DNA of 64,000 bases from Bacillus licheniformis DSM 13 = ATCC 14580 (GTDB lineage Bacteria; Bacillota; Bacilli; Bacillales; Bacillaceae). The position numbers were made by a program, and so were the translations under genes. Position 1 is the stretch's first letter; each line of letters begins with the position of its first letter. The notes below the pieces were generated by a model that saw only the letters and a list, made by a program, of their open reading frames with translations, ran no database searches and was not told the origin of the DNA. Shown piece after piece: positions 17,344-26,155 of this stretch. The stretch is from the NCBI RefSeq assembly GCF_000011645.1, contig NC_006270.3, forward strand, positions 2,043,501 through 2,107,500, written 5' to 3'.

Positions 17344-17380
17344 ATTTATCCCTCGTCTCTGCATTTTAGTTAGTGCTTGT

Positions 17381-18451
17381 TCATTTATTGCATTCTAAGG
17401 CTATCCGCTTCTTTTCTTTCGTCAATGTTTCCCACATTCCATTTAAATACACTGCACCAAGCGCCCGGTCATATAAACCATAACCCGGTTTTCCGGTCTC
17501 TCCCCAAATCATCCTTCCATGATCCGGTCTGGCTGGTCCGGCAAAATCTATATCTCTTAATGCTCTTACGATTTCATACATATCTAAAGAACCGTCTTCT
17601 GAACGGTGGGAGGATTCTTGAAATGACTTTTCCCCGATGATCTTAATGTTTCTCAGGTGCACAAAGTTAACTTTTCCTTTTTTTCCGAAATAACGAATCA
17701 ATTCCGGAATATCATTTGTTGACTTCACACCCAGTGACCCGCTGCATAAACACAAACCGTTAAAGGAGCTGTCATAGAGATGAATCAATCGCTCCAAATT
17801 CTCTTTGTTCGTTATGATTCGAGGCAGTCCAAAGATAGGCCATGGCGGATCATCCGGGTGAATCGCCATTTTGACTTGTTCATTTTCTGCCGCCGGTATA
17901 ACCGCTTTAATAAAATACGAAAGATTTTCCCATAAATCCTCTTCCGTCATGTGCTGATATTGTTGAAAAAGATTCTTTAGCTGTCCATCTTCATAGCTTG
18001 TGTCCCAACCGGGAAGTTTTAGTTCACCATGTAATGGATTCATTTGTCTAACTTTTTCTTCTTCATAAATTAATGCTGTAGAACCGTCTTCTAGTGCATA
18101 GTCTAAAGAAGAACGGGTCCAGTCAAAGACCGGCATGAAATTATAACAAACGATTTTAACACCGGCTTTTGCCAAGTTGCGTATCGTCGTTTTATAGTTT
18201 TCAATATATTGATCTCTTGTCGGAAGACCTAATTTAATATCTTCATGGACAGGTACACTTTCAATGACACTTAACGATAAACCATGATTTTCAATTTTTT
18301 CTTTTAACTCTACAATTTTCTCATAAGGCCATGCTTCCCCTACAGGAATATCATAAATGGCCGAAACAATTCCAGTAACGCCGGGAATTTGGCGAATATA
18401 CTCTAATGTGACCGGGTCGCTGTCTCCATACCATCGAAACGTCATTTGCAT
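17381..18451 (-). CDS. uxuA: Mannonate dehydratase
   Basis: This 356-residue TIM-barrel enzyme dehydrates D-mannonate to 2-keto-3-deoxygluconate. It begins MQMTFRWYGDSDPVTLEYIR, matching the family start, and has FVHLRNIK and the C-terminal GRMIWGE and GYGLYDRALG segments typical of UxuA. A frame extending to 18487 is rejected because the ATG at 18451 follows a G-rich binding site and the conserved start. Kinase and aldolase for the product are not in the window. Confidence 0.92.
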   Translation of the reverse strand: MQMTFRWYGDSDPVTLEYIRQIPGVTGIVSAIYDIPVGEAWPYEKIVELKEKIENHGLSLSVIESVPVHEDIKLGLPTRDQYIENYKTTIRNLAKAGVKIVCYNFMPVFDWTRSSLDYALEDGSTALIYEEEKVRQMNPLHGELKLPGWDTSYEDGQLKNLFQQYQHMTEEDLWENLSYFIKAVIPAAENEQVKMAIHPDDPPWPIFGLPRIITNKENLERLIHLYDSSFNGLCLCSGSLGVKSTNDIPELIRYFGKKGKVNFVHLRNIKIIGEKSFQESSHRSEDGSLDMYEIVRALRDIDFAGPARPDHGRMIWGETGKPGYGLYDRALGAVYLNGMWETLTKEKKRIALECNK

Positions 18452-18554
18452 GGTTCCCCCATCCTCTTCCCTCTTATTATTTAACATTCGATATCATCAT
18501 TTCGCATGAAATAACAATATATTGGAACGATTTTTTTCAAAGAATTTGCCGATT

Positions 18555-18568
18555 AGTATCCGCTTACA
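18555..18568 (-). promoter_or_regulatory. Possible cre site upstream of uxuA
   Basis: TGTAAGCGGATACT on the minus strand matches the cre consensus with two mismatches. It lies in the 244-base gap between the GH31 gene and uxuA, where a second promoter could also lie, although none is obvious. Confidence 0.35.
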
Positions 18569-18695
18569 TAAAATTTTCATGATCATGATTCATGTATCGT
18601 GCTCGATGACAAAATTCAGCTGGCCGGGATGTAACCGCGGACAAAGATTCCTGCTCGAATTAATGGAAACATCTTCATCATGTGGCCTTAATCTT

Positions 18696-21104
18696 TTAAT
18701 CACACGGCAAACTGTAAGAAAACGCTCCGTTTTTGCTTTCCAGTTCTGTGCCATTTACGATCAGTTTTCTCTTTTCTCCATTTGGTACGTGAAAAGTGAG
18801 TTGATCATACGATAACTCGTATGTTCCTTCCTTTTGTATTGAAAGTTTGATCCCGTCTTCTGTTGTCTCCATATCGACATGTATAAAGGCAAATGTATGA
18901 GTATATTCATTTGTTAACCCATCATCTTCATACAAACGATAAGTCGATTTTCCTTTTCCTTTGAATGGGAATAACAAAAATCCTCTTTCATCTTGGTTCT
19001 TTGTTTGGAATGTCACTTTTGCATCATTTACCGGAACGATCGCTCCCGCTTTCGCTAATAGCGGAGTATAATGTAATGGTGCCGGCAGAACGACTGTCTT
19101 CCCTCCTTCATACCATGTTCCCGTATGGAAATCATACCAGCCTTTTTCATGGTTCGGTAAATATACTTCCCGCTCCGTCATTCCTTTTTCGACGACAGAT
19201 GCAACGAGCAAAGATTCACCAAGTATAAATTCATCGTTCTCTTCAAATGTTTTCTCATCATGTTCAAAATCATAAAATGTCGGTCGAATGATCGGCTGAT
19301 AATGTTCGTGCGCCTCATATAGCGCGGTGTAAATGTAAGGGATGATCTTATGTCTAAACTTAATGAGTTCACGGATTTCATCGATTGTTTCTGGAAACAT
19401 CCATGGTTCATTAACTGTCCCGTCATCGTTCCACGAATGAATGGTAAATCTCGGATGCATGATACCGTTTTGCACCCATCTTACGAATAGCTCCGGTTCA
19501 GGGGCCAGTCCTGAAAATCCGCCGACATCATGGCCGAAATTGTAAATGCCTGATAAACTTAAACCGATGCCAGTTTTAATATTAAATTTTAATGTTTTCC
19601 AGCTTGTTCGGTTGTCACCGGTCCAAGTTTGTGCATAACGGTGCATGCCGGGACAGCCGGATCTTGAGATCAGGTACGGGCGTAATTCCGGGTTGTATTC
19701 TAGCTGCGCCTCGAAAGACGCTTTCATCATCAAAAGCGGGTGAAGCGCTCGGATCAGTTCAAATTCCACTTCTTTGCCGAAGCCGTGACACTTGGCATTT
19801 TGACTCCATATTTCAAATTCGTTATTATCGTTCCAAGTTGAATCAATTCCGTATTCCAACAGCTTTTCTGTTACTTGAGCCTTCCACCAGTCGAACGTTT
19901 GGCGCTTCGTGAAGTCTAAATAAGCTCCGATATCATCCCAAAATTGGGCCATTTCCGGTTTTTGTGTTTCTCTGTTTACAATGAACATGTCTTTTTCTTG
20001 TAGTTCATCAAAGTACGGATGATCCTTTAGCAAACACGGTTTAATGTTGGCGCATAAACGGACGCCCTTCTCATGGAAGTGTTGCACCATCTCTTTTGGA
20101 GCAGGAATTTTGATCTCATCCCAGTTAAAGACATAACGTTTATCACCGATAGATGTGTATCCTGACGATAACTGAAACGAATCGCATAACATATCATGTT
20201 CTTCACAAAGACGAACGAAATTTTTTAATTGTTCTTGTGCATTTGGCGCATCGGTATAGCTCATCGTAGAGCCTGAATAGCCCAGGCTCCATTTTGGCGG
20301 CAAGATCGTTTTGCCTGTCAGCCAAGAGAATGTTTCGACTACATCTTTTATTTTCGGACCGGCTATGAAGTAGTAGTCTAAATCCCCCTTTTCGGCCTGA
20401 TAATAGCGGTACAGTCCATGATAGTTATCAAGCTCTGAACCCATATCAAAAATGGAAGCTGATAGATTATCATAGAACATTCCATAGGAGATGCCTGTTT
20501 TCTTATGACGTGTAATATAGAATGGGATATGTTTGTATAGCGGATCTGACCGCTCTGCGTCGTACCCCATCGCGTCGATATTTAACATCCGGTAGCGTTT
20601 CCCGTGTTTATCGACGTTTCCCGTTTTCTCGCCAAATCCAAAATATTGTTCCTGGACATCGCGTTGTAAATAATGGTACACGCCCTTTCCAAAAGCCCCT
20701 TCAAAATTATACCCTTGTGTTTGCCGATCGTTTGCAACATTGATCCATTCAGAACCATTGTGATAAAACCAGCTGATCCTAAAGCCGTTCAATTGAACAT
20801 GAAGCTTGACCTTGCCGGTTTTCACGATAAAAACATCTTTGACTTGCTGGAATTCGTATTGAGGCAATGTAAATCCGCTCATGTCTAAACGATGGCGTCC
20901 CTCCCATGGCACATCGATCTGTCCAGGCGCGACACTCCACGTTTTTTCAAGCGTTAACGCTTCTCCCTCCGTCAGCAAAATCCGAATTATATCTTCTTCA
21001 AGAATGAATATTTTCGCATGTGCATGACCGTCATTCAAATGAAAATCCAGCACATTATTCTCTTCTTTCATAAATGTAAACATATAGGTTTCTTTAATTG
21101 ACAT
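18696..21104 (-). CDS. Glycoside hydrolase family 31 (alpha-glycosidase)
   Basis: An 802-residue cytoplasmic enzyme without signal peptide. The GH31 barrel is clear: the nucleophile aspartate in STWNDNNEFEIW, the acid/base aspartate in TWTGDNRTSW, then FGHDVGGF and the HPRFTIHSWNDDGTVNEPW segment, followed by beta-sandwich domains. GH31 enzymes cut alpha-linked glucose, xylose, galactose or sulfoquinovose; the specificity cannot be read here. AGGAGG lies about 10 bases before the ATG at 21104. It is cotranscribed with a TRAP importer and followed by uxuAB, so its substrate may be an alpha-linked oligosaccharide containing a uronic acid. Confidence 0.88.
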   Translation of the reverse strand: MSIKETYMFTFMKEENNVLDFHLNDGHAHAKIFILEEDIIRILLTEGEALTLEKTWSVAPGQIDVPWEGRHRLDMSGFTLPQYEFQQVKDVFIVKTGKVKLHVQLNGFRISWFYHNGSEWINVANDRQTQGYNFEGAFGKGVYHYLQRDVQEQYFGFGEKTGNVDKHGKRYRMLNIDAMGYDAERSDPLYKHIPFYITRHKKTGISYGMFYDNLSASIFDMGSELDNYHGLYRYYQAEKGDLDYYFIAGPKIKDVVETFSWLTGKTILPPKWSLGYSGSTMSYTDAPNAQEQLKNFVRLCEEHDMLCDSFQLSSGYTSIGDKRYVFNWDEIKIPAPKEMVQHFHEKGVRLCANIKPCLLKDHPYFDELQEKDMFIVNRETQKPEMAQFWDDIGAYLDFTKRQTFDWWKAQVTEKLLEYGIDSTWNDNNEFEIWSQNAKCHGFGKEVEFELIRALHPLLMMKASFEAQLEYNPELRPYLISRSGCPGMHRYAQTWTGDNRTSWKTLKFNIKTGIGLSLSGIYNFGHDVGGFSGLAPEPELFVRWVQNGIMHPRFTIHSWNDDGTVNEPWMFPETIDEIRELIKFRHKIIPYIYTALYEAHEHYQPIIRPTFYDFEHDEKTFEENDEFILGESLLVASVVEKGMTEREVYLPNHEKGWYDFHTGTWYEGGKTVVLPAPLHYTPLLAKAGAIVPVNDAKVTFQTKNQDERGFLLFPFKGKGKSTYRLYEDDGLTNEYTHTFAFIHVDMETTEDGIKLSIQKEGTYELSYDQLTFHVPNGEKRKLIVNGTELESKNGAFSYSLPCD

Positions 21105-21123
21105 TAAACAGACGCCTCCTGTC

Positions 21124-22419
21124 TTAAAGTCCAAATAATTGAGGCAACACTAAGCTGATTTGTGGAATGTAGGTAACAATTAAAAGGACGATCATGATCG
21201 CAGCATAAAATGGCAGAATCGGTTTAACCACTCGTTCAATATCAACTTTACCTATGCTGCATCCTACAAACAGAGCACTTCCTACAGGAGGAGTGATATT
21301 GCCGATACAAAGGTTAAATACGATCATAATTCCAAAATGCACGGGATCCATGCCAAAGCTTTCAACAATTGGCAGAAAGATTGGAGTGAAAATTAGTACA
21401 GCCGGAGTGATGTCCATAAATGTACCGATTATTAATAAGATGATATTCATCATCAGCAGGATCAAAATTGGGTTATCTGTAATCCCTAAAATTCCATTGC
21501 TGATTGCCGTCGGTATGCCTGTAAACGCCATGACCAATGACAGCATCGTTGATGTCCCAACCAAAAACATAATAACGGCTGTGATTTCTACCGTTTCCAG
21601 CAGCATTTTGGGGAGCTGTTTCCATTTCAATGTCCTATAAAAGAGCGACAACAATAAGGAATAAGCCACCGCTATTGCTGCTCCTTCAGTTGCTGTAAAT
21701 ACACCGGCGATAATACCCCCGATTACGATTACAATGAGCAACAGGCTTGGAATCGCATCGAGAAGCACTTTAAAACCTTGACTAATCGTAATCTTTGGCG
21801 CAACAGGGTATTTTTTCTTTTTTGCAATCATACAGGCGACAACCATCGTAGCCAGCCCCCACAAGATTCCCGGCAAATAGCCCGCCATAAATAAAGCGGC
21901 AACAGATGTTCCGCCGCTGACTAATGAGAAAATGATCAAAAGACCGCTAGGCGGAATAAGCAAACCAGTTGGTGCTGAAGCAATATTTACTGCGGCAGAG
22001 TAAGTCCGGTCATATCCTTCCTTTTCTTGAAGCGGCGACATGACCCCGCCGATTGCAGCAGCAGCAGCTACAGACGAACCGGAAATGGAACCGAATAACA
22101 TGTTTCCGACAACATTTGTATGGGCCAGAGAACCGGGCAGCCTGCCGCTGATCAATTTTGCGAAGTTAATGAGCCGCATTGCAATACCGCCATTATTCAT
22201 AATAATGCCTGATAAAATGAAGAACGGCACCGCTAATAAAGCAAAGCTGTCGATTCCAGTGACCATTTTTTGCGCCGAAGTGAAAATGGCAACATCAAAA
22301 GGAAAAATGGTAAGCATTGTTACAATGGATGCCGCCGCAATACTTACAGAAATCGGAACGCCGAGAAACAACAATATGAAGAATACCGCCGATAAAATGA
22401 GACCGGCTGCTATGGCCAT
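21124..22419 (-). CDS. TRAP transporter large permease (DctM type)
   Basis: A 431-residue membrane protein with about twelve hydrophobic segments. It carries the family segments GGIAMRLINFAKLISGRLPGS near 80 and NLCIGNITPPVGSALFVG near 370. It forms the transport channel of a sodium- or proton-driven tripartite carrier with the small permease and binding protein encoded upstream. The GH31 gene follows after 19 bases. GAGGTG precedes the ATG. Confidence 0.92.
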   Translation of the reverse strand: MAIAAGLILSAVFFILLFLGVPISVSIAAASIVTMLTIFPFDVAIFTSAQKMVTGIDSFALLAVPFFILSGIIMNNGGIAMRLINFAKLISGRLPGSLAHTNVVGNMLFGSISGSSVAAAAAIGGVMSPLQEKEGYDRTYSAAVNIASAPTGLLIPPSGLLIIFSLVSGGTSVAALFMAGYLPGILWGLATMVVACMIAKKKKYPVAPKITISQGFKVLLDAIPSLLLIVIVIGGIIAGVFTATEGAAIAVAYSLLLSLFYRTLKWKQLPKMLLETVEITAVIMFLVGTSTMLSLVMAFTGIPTAISNGILGITDNPILILLMMNIILLIIGTFMDITPAVLIFTPIFLPIVESFGMDPVHFGIMIVFNLCIGNITPPVGSALFVGCSIGKVDIERVVKPILPFYAAIMIVLLIVTYIPQISLVLPQLFGL

Positions 22420-22457
22420 ATCATTTCACCTCTTTTTTAGTTTTCAAAAAGCCTCAG

Positions 22458-22973
22458 TCACATCTTTGCTGCTTTTTTTACATCATCACCTGACTTTTGT
22501 TTTGAATTGAATTCATGTAAAGATTCATATAAACCGGCCAAGCTGTATCCAATGATGAGTATGCCTGCAACAGGAAGTGATAGATAAACAAATCCCACCG
22601 GTATCCCTAATGCTGCTGAAGATTGCTCCATTGTGGTGATCACTGCTTTCGAACCTCCTAACACCAACACAATCAGAGCAAAAGCAATCAAAAGAATCTG
22701 AATGAAAGTATGAACGAAAACAGCTGCTTTTATTGGAAGTTTTCGAACGATAAATTCAATCGCCAAGTGCTTTTTTTTCCAAAATGCATAGGCACCGCCT
22801 AACATAGAAATCCATATCAGTGAATAGCGTAAAAATTCTTCTGAAAACGTACTGGGAGAATTCAGTACATAGCGCGTAAATACTTGCCATATCGCAACCA
22901 AAACCATGATGGCCATTAGTGTGCAAGTCAAACATTCAATCGTTTTATTCACTGCTTTTTTTAAAGCTAGCAT
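22458..22973 (-). CDS. TRAP transporter small permease (DctQ type)
   Basis: A 171-residue protein with four hydrophobic segments and the typical DctQ middle TFSEEFLRYSLIWISMLGGAYA. The ATG at 22973 is preferred over the GTG two codons upstream because GGGAGG is well spaced from it. It joins the large permease in the membrane and lies between the binding protein and large permease genes. Confidence 0.9.
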   Translation of the reverse strand: MLALKKAVNKTIECLTCTLMAIMVLVAIWQVFTRYVLNSPSTFSEEFLRYSLIWISMLGGAYAFWKKKHLAIEFIVRKLPIKAAVFVHTFIQILLIAFALIVLVLGGSKAVITTMEQSSAALGIPVGFVYLSLPVAGILIIGYSLAGLYESLHEFNSKQKSGDDVKKAAKM

Positions 22974-23028
22974 ATACACCCCTCCCTTATCGAAAAATAT
23001 TCGAGTCGCTCATTCATCCAGAGTCATT

Positions 23029-24030
23029 TTACTTTTTTAGCTTTCGAATTTCCCTATAGTATTTTCCGATCAATTCTTTTTTGGCAAACTCATCATGAAG
23101 CGGGCTTACCGCATCCCGGAATGGAGTCTTGTCTGGCTTGTGGAACTTCACTCCCATTTCCTTTGCTTTCTCAACCGCATTTTCAGTTTCTTCAGCCCAA
23201 ACGATTTTGTGATACTCAGTAGACTCTTTCGCCGCTTCGATCACCGCATTCTGCTGTTCTTCGCTTAATTGATCCTTTTTGTCCAAATTCATGATCAAAA
23301 TATCCGGAACGATTGCATGTTCTGAGTATGAATATTCTTTTGCCACCTCCCCGTGATTGCTGCTTGTTAAAGCCATTTCGTTGTTTTCGGTGCCATCGAT
23401 TACACTTGACTGCAATGCTGTATATACTTCTCCATAAGCCATTGGAGTAGGTGCTCCACCCATGAGTTCCACCATTCGAATCGCTGTAGCACTCGGCTGC
23501 ACCCGAATTTTTAAACCTTTAAGGTCATTTGGGTGCATAATCGGTTTGTTCTTTGTGTAAAAGTTCCGTAATCCCGCATCATAGTAGGTTAATCCAATAA
23601 ACCCTATGTTTTTCGTTGTATCATACATTTCTTTTGCAATATCACTGTCCATGGCTTCATAGAAATGATGTTTGCTGTCAAATAAATAAGGCAAGCTGAA
23701 GATGGAGTAGACCTCTGAAAAACTTTCTAAAGCGCTTGCACTTACTTTAGCCAGATCGACAGCCCCGGTCTGTGTCAATTCAATCACTTCACGTTCTGAA
23801 CCGAGCTGAGCATTTGGATACACTTGCACTTTAACGGTGCCATTGGTTTTCTTTTCTACGTCTTTTGAAAATTTGAGTAAAGACTTGTGGATGGGGTGTT
23901 CCTCATTATGGTTGTGAGCAAGCCGTAACGTTACGGTTTTATCGACGCCTATTACATCGCTGCTTTTACACCCCGTAAGCATTCCAAAGATTAAAGCGCA
24001 TACAAAAAACACGGATAGCATATTTCTCAT
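23029..24030 (-). CDS. TRAP transporter substrate-binding lipoprotein (DctP type)
   Basis: A 333-residue exported lipoprotein: the start MRNMLSVFFVCALIFGMLTGC ends in a lipobox with the lipidated cysteine at 21. The mature part has TRAP-family segments such as YPNAQLGSEREVIEL near 85, NDLKGLKIRVQPS near 173 and DGTENNEMAL near 213. Members with this profile often bind sugar acids or short organic acids. GGAGG lies 7 bases before the ATG. It is the first gene of the minus-strand uronate operon. Confidence 0.92.
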   Translation of the reverse strand: MRNMLSVFFVCALIFGMLTGCKSSDVIGVDKTVTLRLAHNHNEEHPIHKSLLKFSKDVEKKTNGTVKVQVYPNAQLGSEREVIELTQTGAVDLAKVSASALESFSEVYSIFSLPYLFDSKHHFYEAMDSDIAKEMYDTTKNIGFIGLTYYDAGLRNFYTKNKPIMHPNDLKGLKIRVQPSATAIRMVELMGGAPTPMAYGEVYTALQSSVIDGTENNEMALTSSNHGEVAKEYSYSEHAIVPDILIMNLDKKDQLSEEQQNAVIEAAKESTEYHKIVWAEETENAVEKAKEMGVKFHKPDKTPFRDAVSPLHDEFAKKELIGKYYREIRKLKK

Positions 24031-24270
24031 GAACTACCCTCCTTGAATCTCATAACCGTTGCTTTCTAACCAATGATTGATTGCGATTCATGTTTTCTTT
24101 CATCGCCATATTTTTTTGGTAGCGTTTACAATTCCGCTCGAATAGTGAACGAATATGTGAAATTTTTGCATTGTATGTTTCGGTTTATCCCCTGAATCCC
24201 GTTTCCAATTATGTTCTGTAACAATTTGTGTAATATTTTAGTGCATTAGATGATCGTTTTTCTCACACAT

Positions 24271-24280
24271 CTCCTCCTTT
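24271..24280 (-). promoter_or_regulatory. Shine-Dalgarno-like element in the TRAP operon leader
   Basis: AAAGGAGGAG lies about 240 bases upstream of the first gene and close behind operator 1. The nearest start (ATG two bases later) would give only a ten-codon peptide with poor spacing. It could be a leader peptide or an RNA-stabilising ribosome site. Confidence 0.35.
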
Positions 24281-24290
24281 ACGATAAGTT

Positions 24291-24304
24291 TAACAACGTT
24301 GTTA
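24291..24304. promoter_or_regulatory. LacI-family operator 1
   Basis: TAACAACGTTGTTA, a perfect 14-base palindrome with the central CG typical of LacI-family sites. It is the copy nearest the TRAP operon. Confidence 0.8.
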
Positions 24305-24339
24305 AAAATAAACGTTGCTTCATCATCCGAAAAATTCTT

Positions 24340-24353
24340 TAACAACGTTGTTA
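24340..24353. promoter_or_regulatory. LacI-family operator 2
   Basis: A second identical palindrome, centred 49 bases from operator 1. Confidence 0.8.
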
Positions 24354-24376
24354 TTTTCTTCGGAAGATGTATATGA

Positions 24377-24405
24377 TTGTTATTTTATGATGTATCATTT
24401 ATAAT
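24377..24405 (+). promoter_or_regulatory. Promoter of the LacI-family gene
   Basis: TTGTTA (24377-24382) and TATAAT (24400-24405) are 17 bases apart on the plus strand. Operator 3 begins at the last base of the -10, so the gene should repress itself. Confidence 0.7.
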
Positions 24406-24418
24406 AACAACGTTGTTA
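24405..24418. promoter_or_regulatory. LacI-family operator 3
   Basis: A third identical palindrome, centred 65 bases from operator 2, covering the predicted transcription start of the regulator gene. Confidence 0.8.
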
Positions 24419-24488
24419 TTTATTATCATAAAATTATTTTTGAAAATTTGCAATATTATATTTTTAAAGATGTTTTGGAGGGTCCAAA

Positions 24489-25499
24489 ATGACTGTAACC
24501 ATTAAAGACATCGCCAATGCTTCCGGAGTAAGCTATTCAACAGTCTCAAAGGCTTTAAGAAACAGCCCTCTTGTAAAACCGGATACAAAGAAAAAGGTCT
24601 TGCAAGTTGCCGAACAATTAGGGTATAGTCCGAATTTTGCAGCGAGAAGCTTGGCATCTAAAAAAAGTCAAACGATCGGTCTTGTCTGGCCTACCATTGA
24701 AAGAATCGCTTTATCAGCACTTGTTACTAAAATAAATGAAGTGGTCGAAAAGAACAACTATTCAATGATTTTATCTGTTAACAGAGCTAAAGAGGCAGTG
24801 GATTTGTTTAAGAGTTTTCGCGTGGATGGAATTATGATTTTTGAAGAAGGCGGCGAAACTCAGCTTAGTGATGATACTGGCTTAACTATTCCTATCTTAT
24901 CTTACGGAGTGTCAGGTGAACATACACATCCTATTATCGATGTCAATCATAAAAAAGCAATTTACAAAGCCGTTGCGTATCTGTATCAACTTGGCCACAA
25001 AAACATTAGCTACGTCGGCGACCTCTCCCCTGCCGACAAGCGTCAGGTTGAAAAAAGCAAAGGGTTTGAAGAGGTTATGATGGAAGCCGGTTTGAAATTA
25101 AGTCGAAACAGTATTTTAAATACTAATGGGTTAAGCTGGTATAACGGTTATACCGCTGCGAAAAAACTATTACAACAAACCCCAAAACCTACAGCAATCA
25201 TTAGCGGAAGCTACGATATCAGTGTAGGGATTTTACGAGCCGTAAAGGAACAACAGCTCAGTATACCCGAAGACCTATCTTTAATTTCTTATGATAATAT
25301 CCCTCAAATGGCAAGCCTTGAAACCCCGCTGACGAGCGTAGGGGTTCCAATCGATCAATTGGCTCACAAAATGGTCGATTCTCTGCTGTCTCTTATTCGC
25401 GAGCCGGGCTCAATACCATTAACTCAAAAAATGGACCCTGAATTAAACGTAAGAATGTCATGCGCTTCTCCAGCAGTTTTAGGTGAAGAAAACAAGTAA
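24489..25499 (+). CDS. LacI-family repressor of the uronate operon
   Basis: This 336-residue protein has the LacI helix-turn-helix (IKDIANASGVSYSTVSKAL, residues about 4-23), the hinge helix (PNFAARSLASKKSQTIGLV) and a periplasmic-binding-like sensor domain. GGAGG lies 8 bases before the ATG. It diverges from the TRAP-GH31-uxuAB operon, and three matching palindromes lie between them, so it very likely represses both directions until a sugar acid binds. It resembles the KdgR/ExuR branch of Bacillus regulators, but the ligand is not known. Confidence 0.9.
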   Translation: MTVTIKDIANASGVSYSTVSKALRNSPLVKPDTKKKVLQVAEQLGYSPNFAARSLASKKSQTIGLVWPTIERIALSALVTKINEVVEKNNYSMILSVNRAKEAVDLFKSFRVDGIMIFEEGGETQLSDDTGLTIPILSYGVSGEHTHPIIDVNHKKAIYKAVAYLYQLGHKNISYVGDLSPADKRQVEKSKGFEEVMMEAGLKLSRNSILNTNGLSWYNGYTAAKKLLQQTPKPTAIISGSYDISVGILRAVKEQQLSIPEDLSLISYDNIPQMASLETPLTSVGVPIDQLAHKMVDSLLSLIREPGSIPLTQKMDPELNVRMSCASPAVLGEENK

Positions 25500-25675
25500 C
25501 ATTTAAGACGAGTTTTTCAGGTCATCTTTTCTTTTAAAAGCTGATGGCAATGGATTTTACAGAATTCCTCGGTACATTGATTTCTGAATTTTTACATGAA
25601 CGGCCGCATGCCTTAGGGTACGTTCTTTCTTTATAGAAAATATATGTTGCAGACGTGTTTTTATATGTTTCTAAT

Positions 25676-25715
25676 AAATGCAAAGCTCAGGTATTGTTAC
25701 CTGAGCTTTGCATTT
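25676..25715. terminator. Bidirectional terminator between the LacI-family gene and arsC
   Basis: An 18-base near-perfect stem built around GCAAAGCTCAGGTA and its complement, with T-rich flanks on both strands. It overlaps the arsC stop codon and also serves the convergent regulator gene. Confidence 0.85.
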
Positions 25716-26133
25716 ATTCTCCTGTCTCCGCAAATCGCTTGATCCGCTCTCCAATTTCATCGCGTACACGCTGAAAGAATGCCCATTTTTCTTCTTCTGT
25801 CCCTTCTGCTTTGGCGGGATCGTCAAAACCCCAATGCTCGCGCTTGACGTGCGGCGGTGTCATCGGGCATTTATCAGCCGCGTCCCCGCACAGCGTAATG
25901 ACGAGGTCTGCGTTGTGTAAGATATCGGGATCAATGATATCGGACGTCTGCTCAGAAATATCGATGCCTGCTTCTCGCATGGCTTTGACTGCGTTCGGGT
26001 TTAAACCGTGCGCTTCAATCCCTGCACTGTAGACGTTCCACTCGTCTCCGAGATGTTTCTTCGCCCAGCCTTCAGCCATTTGGCTGCGGCAGGAGTTGCC
26101 TGTGCATAAAAAATAGATGGTCTTTTTTGACAT
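25714..26133 (-). CDS. arsC: Arsenate reductase, thioredoxin-coupled
   Basis: A 139-residue enzyme that reduces arsenate to arsenite. The phosphatase-like loop CTGNSCRSQMAEGW holds the catalytic Cys10, and the two further cysteines needed for thioredoxin coupling are in ITLCGDAADKCPMTP (near 82 and 89). Length equals that of the Bacillus/Staphylococcus enzyme. AGGAG precedes the ATG, and it follows the pump gene by 22 bases. Confidence 0.95.
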   Translation of the reverse strand: MSKKTIYFLCTGNSCRSQMAEGWAKKHLGDEWNVYSAGIEAHGLNPNAVKAMREAGIDISEQTSDIIDPDILHNADLVITLCGDAADKCPMTPPHVKREHWGFDDPAKAEGTEEEKWAFFQRVRDEIGERIKRFAETGE

Positions 26134-26155
26134 TGGTCATCGTCTCCTATCATGT

